Positions 38,688-47,414 of a DNA stretch of 64,000 bases are shown piece by piece. The translations under genes and the position numbers were made by a program. Where the stretch lies: the NCBI RefSeq assembly GCF_000241345.1, contig NZ_BAED01000062.1:1-64000 (forward strand), written 5' to 3'. The notes below the pieces were generated by a model. It was given only the letters and a program-made list of their open reading frames with translations. It searched no databases and was not told where the DNA came from. Within the stretch, counting starts at the first letter, position 1; each line of letters starts with the position of its first letter. Source of the DNA: Gordonia amarae NBRC 15530. GTDB taxonomy: Bacteria > Actinomycetota > Actinomycetes > Mycobacteriales > Mycobacteriaceae.

Positions 38688-40166
38688 ATGACCGCGGTTA
38701 GCGAGACCAGCGCACTGCCGGAGGCGACGGCCACCCAACTGCTCATCAACGGAACCTGGCGGGCGGCCTCCGACGGCGGCACGTTCCCGGACCTCAATCC
38801 GGCGACCTCCCGGCCGCTCACCGATATCGCGTCGGCGACCGCGGCGGATGTGGACGCGGCGGTGACGGCGGCACGAGGGCAGTTGAGCGGTGAGTGGGCC
38901 GCGATGCCGGGGGTCGAGCGCGGCAAGATCCTGAACCGGGTCGCCGACCTCATCGAACGCGACGCCGACCTCCTCGCCCGTCTGGAAGCCCTCGACGTCG
39001 GAAAACCGATCGGACAGCCGGGGATGCTCGATGTGCCCAACGCCGCCGGCACGTTCCGGCATTTCGCGGGCTGGGCCGACAAGATCACCGGCCAGACCAT
39101 CCCCACCGCAGGCTATTTCGGGCAGCCCACTCACTCGTATACGGTGCGGGAGCCGGTCGGGGTGATCGGCGCGATCGTCCCGTGGAACACACCGCTGATG
39201 ATCTGCGCGTGGAAGCTCGGCCCCGCCCTGGCGGCCGGGAACGCGGTCGTGGTCAAACCGCCGGAGGACGCTCCCCTGTCGATCCTGCACCTGGGCAAGC
39301 TGCTCACCGAGGCGGGACTGCCCGACGGTGTGGTCAGCATCGTGCCGGGTCTGGGCCATGTGACCGGCCAGGCGATCGTCGATCATCCCGGCGTCGACAA
39401 GATCAGCTTCACCGGCAGCCCCCGGGTCGGCCGGCTCATCGCCAAGTCGGCCGCGGAGACGTTCAAACGCGTCACCCTCGAACTCGGCGGCAAATCGCCC
39501 CAGATCATCCTCGACGACGCCGACGTGGAGGCCGCGATCAACGGCACCGCGCTCGGACTGTTCTTCAACCAGGGCGAAGTATGCGCCGCCGGCACCCGGG
39601 TGCTGGTGCACCGGTCGCTGTACGACCAGGTGGTCGACGGTCTGTCGGCGGCCGCCGACGCACAGGTGCTCGGCGATCCGCTCGATCCGGCGACGACGAT
39701 GGGTGCGCTGGTCAACGCCAAGCAGCGCGACACGGTGCGCCAGTACATCGAGTCCGGCAAGGCCGAGGGCGCCAGGCTCGCCGCGGGTGCCGGCGCCGCA
39801 CCCGAGGAGGGCTTCTTCGTGCGGCCGACGATCTTCGCCGACGCCACCAACGACATGACGATCGCCCGCGAGGAGATCTTCGGACCGGTCGGCACCGTCA
39901 TCGCGTTCGACGACGCCGACGAGGCGATCCGCATCGCCAACGACACCGAATACGGTCTGGCCGCGAGCATCTGGACCCGCGATGTGGCCCGCGCACATTC
40001 CCTGGCCGCGCGGGTCCGGGCCGGTGCGGTGTGGGTGAACGGCTGGGCCGCCATCGATCCCGCCCTCCCGTGGGGCGGCATGAAGACCAGCGGCGTGGGC
40101 CGCGAACTCGGCTGGGCCGGAATCCTGGCCAACACCGAGGAAAAGGTCATCACCGTCGTCCTCTGA
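38688..40166 (+). CDS. Aldehyde dehydrogenase (NAD+)
   Basis: A 492-residue aldehyde dehydrogenase that oxidises an aldehyde to the acid. The catalytic Cys is C299 (GEVCAAG) and the general base E265 (LELGGK); VPWNTPLM and the FTGSPRVGR Rossmann loop are normal. It is close to phenylacetaldehyde/betaine aldehyde-type enzymes, but I cannot read the substrate from sequence. The ATG at 38688 has GGAACGGAGAG upstream; the frame extends 12 residues further without support. It is first in a run of five plus-strand genes and likely receives the aldehyde made by the downstream alcohol dehydrogenase. An imperfect inverted repeat TGTG-N8-CACA lies at 38653-38668. Confidence 0.9.
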   Translation: MTAVSETSALPEATATQLLINGTWRAASDGGTFPDLNPATSRPLTDIASATAADVDAAVTAARGQLSGEWAAMPGVERGKILNRVADLIERDADLLARLEALDVGKPIGQPGMLDVPNAAGTFRHFAGWADKITGQTIPTAGYFGQPTHSYTVREPVGVIGAIVPWNTPLMICAWKLGPALAAGNAVVVKPPEDAPLSILHLGKLLTEAGLPDGVVSIVPGLGHVTGQAIVDHPGVDKISFTGSPRVGRLIAKSAAETFKRVTLELGGKSPQIILDDADVEAAINGTALGLFFNQGEVCAAGTRVLVHRSLYDQVVDGLSAAADAQVLGDPLDPATTMGALVNAKQRDTVRQYIESGKAEGARLAAGAGAAPEEGFFVRPTIFADATNDMTIAREEIFGPVGTVIAFDDADEAIRIANDTEYGLAASIWTRDVARAHSLAARVRAGAVWVNGWAAIDPALPWGGMKTSGVGRELGWAGILANTEEKVITVVL

Positions 40167-40217
40167 CAGCCCTCTGCTCTGACATCTCATCCGCAATCGA
40201 CGAAAGGACCATGACGA

Positions 40218-41330
40218 ATGAAGACCCAGGCAGCGGTGCTGTGGGAGCCCGGAACCGACTGGAAGCTCGAGGAACTCGAACTCGATGCCCCGAAGTATGG
40301 GGAGGTGAAGGTCGAACTCGCCGCCTCCGGCATGTGCCACTCCGACGAACATGTGCGCGACGGCAGCGTGCCCGTCGGCATGTACCCATACATCGGCGGC
40401 CACGAGGGCGCGGGTGTGGTCACCGAGATCGGGCCCGGCGTGACATCGGTGGAGGTCGGCGATCATGTGGCGCTGGGCTTCGTCCCCGCCTGCGGCAAGT
40501 GCCCCTCGTGCGCCAAGGGCATGTCGAGCATCTGTGATCTCGGGGCACACGTGCTGGCCGGCGTCCAGATCTCCGACGGCACCTCCCGCCACCACGTCAA
40601 CGGCCAGGATGCCGGACTGATGTGCCTGCTCGGCACGTTCGCGCCCGTCACGGTCGTCAACGAGGCGTCGTGCGTCAAGCTCACCAAGGACATTCCGCTC
40701 GACAAGGCCGCTTTGGTGGGCTGCGGTGTCACCACCGGCTGGGGTTCGTCGGTGTACGCGGCCGGGGTGTCGGCCGGTGAGACGGTCGTCGTGCTCGGGA
40801 TGGGCGGTGTCGGCTGCGGCGCGGTGCAGGGCGCCGCTCTCGCCGGTGCGCGGCATGTGGTGCTGGTGGATCCGTCGCCGTTCAAGCGGGAGCAGGCCAC
40901 CATCTTCGGCGCCACCCACGCCGTCGCGACGATCGACGAGGCCCTCACCCTGCTGCAGGACATCACCTGGGGTCAGCTCGCCGACAAAGTGTTGATCACC
41001 GTCGACGTGGCCGACGGCGCCCTGGTGGCACCCGCGATGAGCCTGGTGGCCAAAGGCGGTGTGTGCGTGCAGGTGTCGGTGGGTGATCTCGCCGCCACCG
41101 ACGTCACCATGAGCCTGTTCGACCTGACCGCGATGCGCAAGACGTTCAAGGGCGCGTGGTTCGGCAACGCCAACATCCGTTTCGACATCCCCCACCTGCT
41201 GCGCCTGTACATGGAGGGCCGTCTCAAGCTCGACGAGATGATCACCCGCACGTACTCGCTGGATCAGGTCAACGAGGGCTACGAGGCGATGCGCAAGGCC
41301 GAGAACGTCAAGGGCGTCATCATGTTCTGA
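40218..41330 (+). CDS. NDMA-dependent zinc alcohol dehydrogenase (mycofactocin-associated)
   Basis: A 370-residue zinc alcohol dehydrogenase. The catalytic zinc ligands are C40 (GMCHSDEH), H62-E63 (GGHEGAG) and C169; the structural zinc has C92, C95, C98 and C106; the nucleotide loop is LGMGGVGCG (about 193-201). The N terminus MKTQAAVLWEPG and GMCHSDEHVRDG fit the Rxyl_3153-type NDMA-dependent family, whose tightly bound NAD is thought to be recycled through the redox peptide mycofactocin. It oxidises an alcohol to an aldehyde for the dehydrogenase encoded 51 bases upstream. Mycofactocin genes are not in this window. Confidence 0.88.
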   Translation: MKTQAAVLWEPGTDWKLEELELDAPKYGEVKVELAASGMCHSDEHVRDGSVPVGMYPYIGGHEGAGVVTEIGPGVTSVEVGDHVALGFVPACGKCPSCAKGMSSICDLGAHVLAGVQISDGTSRHHVNGQDAGLMCLLGTFAPVTVVNEASCVKLTKDIPLDKAALVGCGVTTGWGSSVYAAGVSAGETVVVLGMGGVGCGAVQGAALAGARHVVLVDPSPFKREQATIFGATHAVATIDEALTLLQDITWGQLADKVLITVDVADGALVAPAMSLVAKGGVCVQVSVGDLAATDVTMSLFDLTAMRKTFKGAWFGNANIRFDIPHLLRLYMEGRLKLDEMITRTYSLDQVNEGYEAMRKAENVKGVIMF

Positions 41331-41421
41331 CACCACCAGTCCCGCACTGTCCGGCGGTACCGCGCACGACGCTGCCGCCGGGCGGTGCTGTCACTACACT
41401 CGCGTGTGTCGAAGGGCGCCG

Positions 41422-42324
41422 ATGGACACTCACCCCCGCGTGCTGCGCTATTTCCTCGTCGTCGCCGAGGAGCGGCACTTCCGGCGTGCCGCCGAACGCC
41501 TGTACATCACCGGGCCTGCCCTCAGTCAGCAGATCAAACAACTCGAATCGACGCTGGGGGTCGAACTGTTCCGGCGCACCTCCCGATCGGTCGAACTCAC
41601 CGCACACGGCGAGGAGCTGGTGCCGCTGGCACGTTCGGTCGTCGAGGGCAGCGATGCGATCGGTGCGTGGGCCGCGGCCACCAAGACCCGCAAGAACCGC
41701 CTGCGGGTCGGGTTCATGTCCACCGCCGCAGGCGATCTCACGCAACGCATCCTCGCCTCCGCACAGGCCTCGCCGCGAGGTTTCGATGTCGAGTTGCATC
41801 AGCTCGACTGGGACGACCAGACCCGCGCGGTGACCGACGGCCGCGTCGACGCCGCATTCGTCCGCGAACCCGTTGCCACCGAGGGCATTAGGTGCACACC
41901 GGTGTTCGCTGAGCCACGCGTCGCCATGCTCCCGGCCGGTCATCGCCTCGCGGGCCGGGACTCCATCATGTTCGCCGACATCGCGGGCGAGGTCTTCATG
42001 CCCAGCGCCATCGGCAGCCGCGCCTGGATCGACTACTGGCTGGTCGAGCCACGCCCCGACTGCAGACCGGTCCGGCGCGGACCCACTGTCTCGTCGGTGG
42101 AGGAAATGTTGGAGAACTGCGCGGGCGGCCGGGGTATCGCGATCACCGCCGGTTCGGTGCCCAAGTTCTACGCGCACCCGCAGGTCCGGTTCGTGCCGGT
42201 CGACGACCTGTCCCCGAACCATGTGGTGCTGGCTGTGGCCGCCGACGACGCCCGCACCGTCGTCGCCGATTTCGAACGGCTCGTCGCCACCGTGGCGCGG
42301 GCTGCCGGCCCCGGCGATCGGTAA
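41422..42324 (+). CDS. LysR family transcriptional regulator
   Basis: A 300-residue LysR regulator. The winged helix-turn-helix is at residues 1-60 (HFRRAAERLYITGPALSQQIKQLE), and the ligand-binding domain follows at about 90-295. The ATG at 41422 is chosen because AAGGG precedes it; a GTG at 41404 is in frame. It lies between the alcohol dehydrogenase and cupin genes on the same strand, which is unusual since LysR regulators are often divergent from their targets. It may control the cupin and SDR genes after the 137-base gap at 42325-42461 (inference). Confidence 0.9.
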   Translation: MDTHPRVLRYFLVVAEERHFRRAAERLYITGPALSQQIKQLESTLGVELFRRTSRSVELTAHGEELVPLARSVVEGSDAIGAWAAATKTRKNRLRVGFMSTAAGDLTQRILASAQASPRGFDVELHQLDWDDQTRAVTDGRVDAAFVREPVATEGIRCTPVFAEPRVAMLPAGHRLAGRDSIMFADIAGEVFMPSAIGSRAWIDYWLVEPRPDCRPVRRGPTVSSVEEMLENCAGGRGIAITAGSVPKFYAHPQVRFVPVDDLSPNHVVLAVAADDARTVVADFERLVATVARAAGPGDR

Positions 42325-42461
42325 GCGGCACTTACCGATCGTTGGGATCTGCGACCTGGCCTCCGTCACACCGGTGCGGCACAGTTATAAGCGTCACACA
42401 GATCGCCAGCCCATAACGATCTTGTGGCCCAATCACTTTCACCTCGACATCGGAGTCTTTC

Positions 42462-43034
42462 ATGACCGCACTCGACGACGCCCCGACCACCACCACCGGT
42501 CCGCGCAACCCGCTGTTCTGGATGACCAGCCCCGGCAACACCCCCAAGGGCGAGCGCCGCGACTTCTACACCATGGACGAGACCGAGTGGACCGACTGGT
42601 TGATGCCCGGCACCCGCTACAAGCTCCTGTACTGCAACCTCGTCTCCGGCGCGTTCACCCTGCTGCTGCAGGTCGACCCCAACATCCAGGCCACCTCGCA
42701 CTGGCATGTCGGCAACCTGCAGGTCTACATCCTCGACGGCGGCTTCTACTACTACGACGGCACCGTCACCATCGACGGCCAGACCATCCCCGACAAAGGC
42801 GCCCCGCACTCGTTCACCGTCGAGACCGCCGGCACCATCCATCAGCCGTTCGCCACCGAAACCGGCTGCGTGATGCTCGCGGTGTTCGACGGCCCGATCG
42901 GCGGCTACACCGAAGACGGTCAGCTCGCCGTGATGGGTGATGCCCGCCTGCACTACTACATGGCCAAGGACAACAACGCCGTCCACAACACCCAGCTCGT
43001 CGACTACTCCTACGGTTCCACCGACCTCCAGTAG
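42462..43034 (+). CDS. Cupin-domain protein, dihydroxyacetophenone dioxygenase-like
   Basis: A 190-residue single-domain cupin resembling the 2,4'-dihydroxyacetophenone dioxygenase/ChrR-like group. Metal-site residues H80 and H82 (SHWH) and H127 (TIHQPF) are present. The usual cupin motif 1 Glu is replaced by Gln at 87 (GNLQVYILDG), which may change metal binding. It could be a carbon-carbon cleaving dioxygenase or a metal-dependent isomerase of a catabolic pathway; sequence alone does not decide. It stands between a LysR gene and an SDR gene, with a 104-base gap to the SDR. Confidence 0.72.
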   Translation: MTALDDAPTTTTGPRNPLFWMTSPGNTPKGERRDFYTMDETEWTDWLMPGTRYKLLYCNLVSGAFTLLLQVDPNIQATSHWHVGNLQVYILDGGFYYYDGTVTIDGQTIPDKGAPHSFTVETAGTIHQPFATETGCVMLAVFDGPIGGYTEDGQLAVMGDARLHYYMAKDNNAVHNTQLVDYSYGSTDLQ

Positions 43035-43138
43035 TTCACTCGCGCAATCCGATTCGGACGCCACGGTCCCGCCGGCCGCGGCGTCCGAATCTGCCTTCCC
43101 CGCAAGCCATCCCCACGCACACCATCAAGGAGAGAACC

Positions 43139-43894
43139 ATGACCAACCCCGACTCCCCCGTCGCCATCGTCACCGGAGCCGGCGGCGGCATCGGCGCCGC
43201 CACCGTCCGCGAGCTCGTCGCACGCGGATTCCGGGTCAGCGCAGTCGATCTCGACGAAGCCGCGGTCACCGCACTGGCCGAAGAACTCGGTGACGCCGTC
43301 CTGGCCGTCGGCGCTGACGTCTCCACCGCGGACGGCGTGGACGGCTATGTGCGCGCGACCCGGGAACGGTTCGGCCGGATCGATCACCTGCACAACAACG
43401 CCGGTATCGAGGGCCGCGCGTCGAGTATCGACTCCGGCGATCCCGCCCAGTTCGCCCGGGTGCTGAGCATCAACGCGGGCAGCGTCTATCTGGGAATGCG
43501 GGCGGTCCTGCCGGTCCTGTACGCGCAGGGCAGCGGAACGATCGTGAACACCGCCAGCCAGGCCGGCGTCGAGGGCGTGGCCAATCTCGCGCCGTATGTT
43601 GCCAGCAAGCACGCCGTCGTCGGCCTGACCCGCACCGCGGCCATCGAGGCCGGGCCGCACGGGGTCCGGGTCAACGCCGTGGCACCGGGCCAGATCGCCA
43701 CCCGCATGATCGAAAGCCTGAAGGAGCAGTGGGGCGACGCCGACGCGATGCAGCAGCAGCTCACCGCACTCATCCCGCTCGGCCGTTTCGGCGCACCGGA
43801 GGAGATCGCCAAGTCCGTGGCCTGGCTGATGTCCGACGACGCCTCGTTCATCAACGGCGCCGTCCTTACGGTCGACGGCGGCACGACGGCGTAA
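43139..43894 (+). CDS. Short-chain dehydrogenase/reductase
   Basis: A 251-residue classical SDR. The nucleotide motif TGAGGGIGAA is at residues 14-23, with NNAG near 88, the catalytic Ser in TASQAG, and YxxxK as YVASKHA, plus PGQIATRM. It probably oxidises a secondary alcohol or reduces a ketone in the same pathway as the nearby dehydrogenases. I see no mycofactocin-type SDR insertion in this sequence. AAGGAGAG precedes the ATG. The gene ends at a strong hairpin shared with the convergent AraC gene. Confidence 0.88.
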   Translation: MTNPDSPVAIVTGAGGGIGAATVRELVARGFRVSAVDLDEAAVTALAEELGDAVLAVGADVSTADGVDGYVRATRERFGRIDHLHNNAGIEGRASSIDSGDPAQFARVLSINAGSVYLGMRAVLPVLYAQGSGTIVNTASQAGVEGVANLAPYVASKHAVVGLTRTAAIEAGPHGVRVNAVAPGQIATRMIESLKEQWGDADAMQQQLTALIPLGRFGAPEEIAKSVAWLMSDDASFINGAVLTVDGGTTA

Positions 43895-43953
43895 CGCACC
43901 ACGGCACAGCCCTGGTGGGATCATCGATGGTCCCACCAGGGCTTTGCCGTGCG
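43895..43953. terminator. Bidirectional terminator hairpin
   Basis: A 13-bp perfect stem (43908-43920 with 43931-43943, AGCCCTGGTGGGA paired with its complement) with a 10-base loop. It is extended by an outer, partly paired ACGGCAC/TTGCCGT section and GCAC/GCGT ends. It fills exactly the space between the SDR stop and the AraC-gene stop, so it can end transcription from both sides. No T-tract is needed on either strand for this kind of shared hairpin; efficiency is not known. Confidence 0.85.
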
Positions 43954-44940
43954 TCAGCACCGGCCGGAACTGTACTGGACCCTGATCCGCTCCCGATACT
44001 CACCCGGTGTCATGCCGTAGGTGGTCTTGAACAGCCGGGAGAAGTGGGCGGGGGCGGGCAGGCCGTTGGTGGCGCCGATCGCGGCGACACCACGATGACG
44101 GAGCGACGGGTCGGCGAGGTCGCTGTGGCAGCGTTCGAGACGCCGACGACGGATGTAGCCGGCGACGGTCTGGCCGTCGGTGGCGAACAGACGTTGCAGA
44201 TAGCGCACGGACACATGGTGTTTCGCCGCCACCGCGGCCGGGCACAGCTCCGGGTCGGCCAGGTGGCGTTCGATGTAGGCACGGGCGGACACCGTGATCG
44301 TGTCCGCACAACCGAGCGGCTCACCGGGCACGTGAGCGCGCACGGTCGCACTCACCAGATCGGCGACGGCGTCGGCGATCAACGGGCTTTCCGGTGGCGC
44401 TGAACCGGTCACACGATCAGGGAATTGGTGCCGGAGCGAGCTGAGGACCGCCATCAGCAGCGCGCCGGTTCCCGACGCCGACGCGACCGTACGAACAGTT
44501 CCGGACCGCAGCTCGGACTCGTTGACCCGCAATGCGCTTCGCGGCACCACGGCCACCAGCATCGAGAACGGGTCGGTCATCGCGAGTTCGTATCGTTCGC
44601 TGGTGTCGTAGACGGCGATGTCGCCGGGACCGAGCAGTGCCTCCCGGTCCCGTTGCCGCACCACCGAATGCCCGCTCAGCTGCACACCCACCTTGATGAC
44701 GCCCGGGTCGGCGCGTTTGATGGTCGCCGCCGACCTCCGCACCCGGACCCGGCCGCCGGCGACCTCCGAGAGCCGGAGATCACCGACGGCCACATCGGCC
44801 AGCCCGCCGCGGAACGACCCCGCCGTACCCGCGTCGGGTTCGGCCTTCAAGGGCACGAACGTCGTCGAGATGCCCTCGCACCATTCGTCAAAGGTGAGTC
44901 CACGCAACGACTGTGCGCGGCCGGTGTCGACGGCGGTCAT
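43954..44940 (-). CDS. AraC/XylS family transcriptional regulator
   Basis: A 328-residue regulator. The N-terminal part (about residues 20-190) resembles the AraC-binding-like sensing domain (PF14525), with DIAVYDTSERYEL. The C terminus (about 225-325) has the double helix-turn-helix of the family, including AKHHVSVRYLQRLFATDGQTVAGYIRRRRLERC and HFSRLFKTTYGMTPGEYR. It is encoded six bases downstream of paaK on the same strand, so it is probably the last gene of the paaABCDEK operon. Its target may be the dehydrogenase cluster opposite (inference). Related regulators control aromatic amine, alkane or phenylacetaldehyde catabolism. Confidence 0.88.
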   Translation of the reverse strand: MTAVDTGRAQSLRGLTFDEWCEGISTTFVPLKAEPDAGTAGSFRGGLADVAVGDLRLSEVAGGRVRVRRSAATIKRADPGVIKVGVQLSGHSVVRQRDREALLGPGDIAVYDTSERYELAMTDPFSMLVAVVPRSALRVNESELRSGTVRTVASASGTGALLMAVLSSLRHQFPDRVTGSAPPESPLIADAVADLVSATVRAHVPGEPLGCADTITVSARAYIERHLADPELCPAAVAAKHHVSVRYLQRLFATDGQTVAGYIRRRRLERCHSDLADPSLRHRGVAAIGATNGLPAPAHFSRLFKTTYGMTPGEYRERIRVQYSSGRC

Positions 44941-44946
44941 GACCGG

Positions 44947-46260
44947 TCAGTCCTTGGGCCGGTTGTCGACCCGCCGGCGCGCCTTTCCGGTTGAACGTTG
45001 CAGCGACCCCGGCTCGGCGATCTCGACATCGACGGTCACACCGATCTTGTTCTTGATCAGGCGCTTCAACGACGCCGTCGCCGCCTGCTGCGCATCCGCA
45101 CTCGCATCGGGCCTCGGCTCCACCTTCACGGTGAGCGTGTCCATCCGGCCCTTGCGGTCGATGACGCACTGGAACTGCGGGGCCAGGGCCGCCTCCGTGA
45201 GGATGAGTTCCTCGATCTGCGTGGGGAACAGGTTCACCCCGCGCAGGATGATCATGTCGTCGTCGCGGCCGGTGATCTTCTGGATCCGGCGCATCGAGCG
45301 GGCCGTGCCCGGCAGCAGCCGGGTCAGATCGCGGGTGCGGTAACGGATGATCGGCATCGCCTCCTTGGTGAGGGAGGTGAACACCAACTCGCCTTCCTCC
45401 CCGTCCGGCAGTACCTCGCCGGTGATCGGGTCGATGATCTCCGGGTAGAAGTGGTCCTCCCAGATGTGCAGGCCGTCCTTGGTCTCCACGCATTCCTGCG
45501 CGACCCCCGGACCCATCACCTCGGACAGCCCATAGATGTCGACCGCGTCGATGCCGAGGGTGTCCTCGAGTTCGCGACGCATCTTCTCCGTCCACGGTTC
45601 GGCCCCGAACACACCTGTGCGCAGCGAGGTTTCGGCCGGGTCGATACCGGCGGCGACCATCGCGTCGACGATGGTGAGCATGTATGACGGGGTGACCATG
45701 ATGGCGTCGGGTTTGAAGTCGCCGATCAGCTGGATCTGCCGTTCGGTCATCCCACCCGACATCGGGATCACGGTGCAGCCCAGGCGCTCCGCGCCGTAGT
45801 GGGCACCGAGGCCACCGGTGAACAGGCCGTACCCGTAGGCGACGTGCACCTTGTCGCCGGGGCGCACACCCGCGGCGCGCAGGCTCCGCGCCACCAGATC
45901 GGCCCAGTTGCTCAGGTCATTGGCGGTGTAGCCGACCACCGTGGGCCGGCCGGTGGTGCCCGACGAGGCGTGCAGGCGGGACACCTGATCCTGGGGCACG
46001 GCGAACATCCCGAACGGATAGTTGTCCCGCAGATCGGTTTTCGCGGTGAACGGGAACAGCCGCAGGTCGGCGAGCGACTGCAGGTCGCTGGGGTGAACCC
46101 CCCTCTCGTCGAACGCTTTCCGGTAGTGCGCGGTGTGGTCGTAGGCGTGCTGCAACGACCAGCGCAGCCGGTCCAGTTGCAGGGCCGCGATCTCATCGCG
46201 CGAGGCGAATTCGATGTCGGCGGCGTCGGGGGTGGTGGGGGACGAAAGTGTGCCGGTCAT
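44947..46260 (-). CDS. paaK: Phenylacetate-CoA ligase
   Basis: Activates phenylacetate to phenylacetyl-CoA, using ATP through an adenylate, as the first step of the pathway. The 437-residue product has the ANL family P-loop LHASSGTTGRPTVVGYT near residue 100 and PaaK-type YGYGLFTGGLGAHYG. The C-terminal lid has YRTRDLTRLLPG and GRDDDMIILRGVNLFPTQIE. I start at the ATG at 46260, since the frame upstream runs through a low-complexity stretch overlapping paaE. It follows paaE by 43 bases. Confidence 0.95.
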   Translation of the reverse strand: MTGTLSSPTTPDAADIEFASRDEIAALQLDRLRWSLQHAYDHTAHYRKAFDERGVHPSDLQSLADLRLFPFTAKTDLRDNYPFGMFAVPQDQVSRLHASSGTTGRPTVVGYTANDLSNWADLVARSLRAAGVRPGDKVHVAYGYGLFTGGLGAHYGAERLGCTVIPMSGGMTERQIQLIGDFKPDAIMVTPSYMLTIVDAMVAAGIDPAETSLRTGVFGAEPWTEKMRRELEDTLGIDAVDIYGLSEVMGPGVAQECVETKDGLHIWEDHFYPEIIDPITGEVLPDGEEGELVFTSLTKEAMPIIRYRTRDLTRLLPGTARSMRRIQKITGRDDDMIILRGVNLFPTQIEELILTEAALAPQFQCVIDRKGRMDTLTVKVEPRPDASADAQQAATASLKRLIKNKIGVTVDVEIAEPGSLQRSTGKARRRVDNRPKD

Positions 46261-46303
46261 GGCTGGGCTCCAGGGGCGGGAGGAAACAATGGTGGTGGAT
46301 GGT

Positions 46304-47410
46304 TCAGGCGTCGAAGTCGACGGTGACGGTGCCGGAGACGGGGAAGGCCTGGCAGGTGAGCACGAATCCCGCGTCGACCTCGGAGTCTTCGAGGGCGTAG
46401 TTGCGGCGCATGTCCACCTCGCCGCAGGTGACCTTGGCGCGACAGGTTCCGCACACCCCGCCCTTGCAGGCGAACGGCAGGTCCGAACGGAGATCCTCGC
46501 CGGTGTCGAGCAGGCTCTCGTCGCGGGAGACGCTGCCGGAGACGGATCGGCCGTCAAGGACGATGGTGACCTCGCTGGTGGGTCCGGTGACGCCGGGCTC
46601 GACGTGCCGGTCCATCGGCGGCGGGGTGGCCTCCACGTAGAACAGTTCGAAGTGGATGCGGTCGCGACTGACCCCGCGTGCGGTCAGCAGGTCGCGGGCC
46701 GCCTCGACCACGCCGAGCGGGCCGCACAGCCAGAAGTGGTCGATGTCGTCGGTGGGCACGACATCATCGAGGAGTGCTTCGAGACGTTCCTTGTCGAGGC
46801 GGCCGCTGAACAGTTCGACCTCGCGTGGTTCCCGGGACAGCACATGGATGATGTCCAGGCGCCCGCCGTACTGATCCTTGAGGTCGGCGAGCTCTTCGGC
46901 GAACATGACCGACTTCGTCTTGCGGTTGCCGTAGATGAGCGTGACCTGCGACTCGGGGTTGGTCAGCATCGAGCTCGCGATCGAGAGCATCGGCGTGATC
47001 CCGGACCCGGCGGCGATCAGCAGGTGCCGGCCACCGGCGGCGGGGTCGGCGGAGAAGGTGCCGTCGGGCGGGGCGACCTCGATCCGGTCACCGGCACGCA
47101 CATCGCGGACGAGCCAGGTGGAGAACAGGCCGCCGTTGACCTCCCGGACCCCCACCCGCGGCGCGGTACCCGCCGGGGCGCAGATCGAGTAGCTGCGCCG
47201 GTGCTCGACGCCGTCGACGACACGCCGCAGGGTGAGCGTCTGTCCGGGCCGGAAGTCGTAGAGATCGCCGAGGTCGTCGGGGACGGCGAAGCGCACGGCG
47301 ACGGCGTCGTCACAGAGCGGCTCGACGTGGTCGACGGTCAGCGCGTGAAAGTCGCGGTTGCGGCCGGCGGCCGGGGCCGCGGCGGTTGCCGTGGGGCTGC
47401 TGGGGCTCAT
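46304..47410 (-). CDS. paaE: 1,2-phenylacetyl-CoA epoxidase reductase subunit
   Basis: Flavo-iron-sulfur reductase that passes electrons from NADPH to the PaaABC oxygenase. The 368-residue product has the FAD-binding RRSYSICAP (about 70), the NAD(P) motif GSGITPMLSI, and a C-terminal plant-type [2Fe-2S] ferredoxin domain (CKGGVCGTCRAK and LTCQAFP). It is four bases downstream of paaD. The start is ATG at 47410; the first 18 residues are a low-complexity Ala/Pro leader. Confidence 0.95.
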   Translation of the reverse strand: MSPSSPTATAAAPAAGRNRDFHALTVDHVEPLCDDAVAVRFAVPDDLGDLYDFRPGQTLTLRRVVDGVEHRRSYSICAPAGTAPRVGVREVNGGLFSTWLVRDVRAGDRIEVAPPDGTFSADPAAGGRHLLIAAGSGITPMLSIASSMLTNPESQVTLIYGNRKTKSVMFAEELADLKDQYGGRLDIIHVLSREPREVELFSGRLDKERLEALLDDVVPTDDIDHFWLCGPLGVVEAARDLLTARGVSRDRIHFELFYVEATPPPMDRHVEPGVTGPTSEVTIVLDGRSVSGSVSRDESLLDTGEDLRSDLPFACKGGVCGTCRAKVTCGEVDMRRNYALEDSEVDAGFVLTCQAFPVSGTVTVDFDA

Positions 47411-47414
47411 CGGA

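Noticed and set aside
38664..41336. An 890-codon open frame on the minus strand
   Set aside because: It runs opposite to the well-supported aldehyde and alcohol dehydrogenase genes, and its product has no recognisable domain.
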